In this document: one piece after another, positions 63,757 through 64,000 of the stretch
How the letters are laid out: each line of letters begins with the position of its first letter
How positions within the stretch are numbered: the stretch's first letter is position 1
Source of the DNA: Tritrichomonas musculus
Lineage: Eukaryota; Parabasalia; Tritrichomonadida; Tritrichomonadidae
Direction: 5' to 3'
Assembly (NCBI GenBank): GCA_039105265.1
Contig: JAPFFF010000030.1
Location: 496,001 to 560,000 of the forward strand
Length of the DNA: 64,000 nt
Program-made: the position numbers and the translations under genes
The notes under the pieces: generated by a model
Databases searched by the model: none
What the model was told of the DNA's origin: nothing
Seen by the model: the letters and a program-made list of their open reading frames with translations, nothing else

Positions 63757-64000
63757 AATGAAGACTGAGGAGGAAAAACAAGCAGCTAGAGAACTGAGAG
63801 AGCAGATGAAAGAAAGAATATAAAACTAGAGGTATTCAAACAGATGATATACCTGAATTGGCTCCATTACCCAGACCTCCAACTTTAAATCGAAATGATT
63901 ATCATCTTAACCTTAGGAAAATCGGTAGGAACCGACCCACAAATGTTGAGCCACCAACAAGGGATCAAAATCAAAACAGAATTCAACTTTTACTTCAAAG
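63757..64000 (+). other. Coding-like remainder at the window edge
   Basis: A Lys/Glu-rich segment (MKTEEEKQAARELREQMKER, from about 63,759) is followed by a coding-like stretch with GIQTDDIPELAPLPRPPTLN and more Asn/Arg/Gln-rich residues, open to the last base. The text style (RGIQTDD compared with DVGTQTK upstream) suggests an element gene that continues outside the window. Function is unknown. Confidence 0.4.

Noticed and set aside
1-64000. Adenain-like (PRO) maturation protease expected in Polintons
   Set aside because: I looked for a His...Asp/Glu...Gln...Cys arrangement in each unassigned gene and found none convincing. Its absence may be real or due to limits of reading by eye.

Overview
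This window is almost entirely virus-like DNA. It is a pile-up of Polinton/Maverick elements, which are self-synthesising transposons with protein-primed DNA polymerase B, integrase, packaging ATPase and capsid genes. They belong to at least two distinct lineages and are nested in or abutted against one another, with degraded fragments and repeats between them. No host housekeeping gene was recognised. The host is inferred, not proven. Genes look intronless, the DNA is AT-rich, a TATTTTT motif lies only about 6-17 bases before many start codons (so 5' leaders would be very short), Polintons are dense, and the free-standing HNH proteins resemble a family I remember as abundant in Trichomonas vaginalis. 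Together these suggest a parabasalid such as a trichomonad.

Layout. (1) 1-13,533: most of a lineage-A Polinton. It carries the polymerase end, a PD-(D/E)XK-type nuclease, a primase-SF3 helicase lying between two 108-bp inverted repeats, then a minus-strand block with a basic-region protein, three HNH genes, conserved small proteins, the major capsid protein (MCP), packaging ATPase, integrase and a penton-like protein. (2) 13,534-22,537: a graveyard with a SINE-like or Pol III-like unit, short tandem repeats, a lone element terminus, a polymerase fragment, a 1.5-kb AT-rich stretch without genes, and a rearranged ATPase/integrase/penton/fibre remnant. (3) 22,538-61,674: a lineage-C Polinton, about 16.2 kb once its insert is subtracted. 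Its MCP gene is interrupted by (4) 23,095-46,028, a 22.9-kb, nearly whole lineage-B Polinton (a relative of A) with 0.6-0.67-kb terminal inverted repeats and a near-perfect 6-bp target duplication. (5) 61,675-64,000: flanking element remnants with an HNH gene and small coiled-coil genes, running off the window.

How the genes fit together. In A and B the order penton - integrase - ATPase - gene X - gene Y - MCP - small conserved genes is shared, so they form one lineage with a common morphogenesis block. B lacks the nuclease and primase-helicase that A has. It adds a KilA-N gene, a giant fibre-like protein and three proteins (one of them the polymerase) that share an N-terminal LPGF module. 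C is organised differently. Its single giant replication protein fuses polymerase B, an HNH nuclease domain and an archaeo-eukaryotic-type primase domain. It has a long integrase, a repeat-built fibre and a penton-like protein with an EF-hand-like loop, and no packaging ATPase or helicase could be found. A small Cys-Cys protein is conserved in A, B and C.

The most unusual signals are the polymerase-HNH-primase fusion, the inverted-repeat-bounded primase-helicase cassette, terminal repeats that can each fold into a long hairpin, the shared LPGF module, and a structured Pol III-like RNA candidate with a cUUCGg hairpin present in both B and C.
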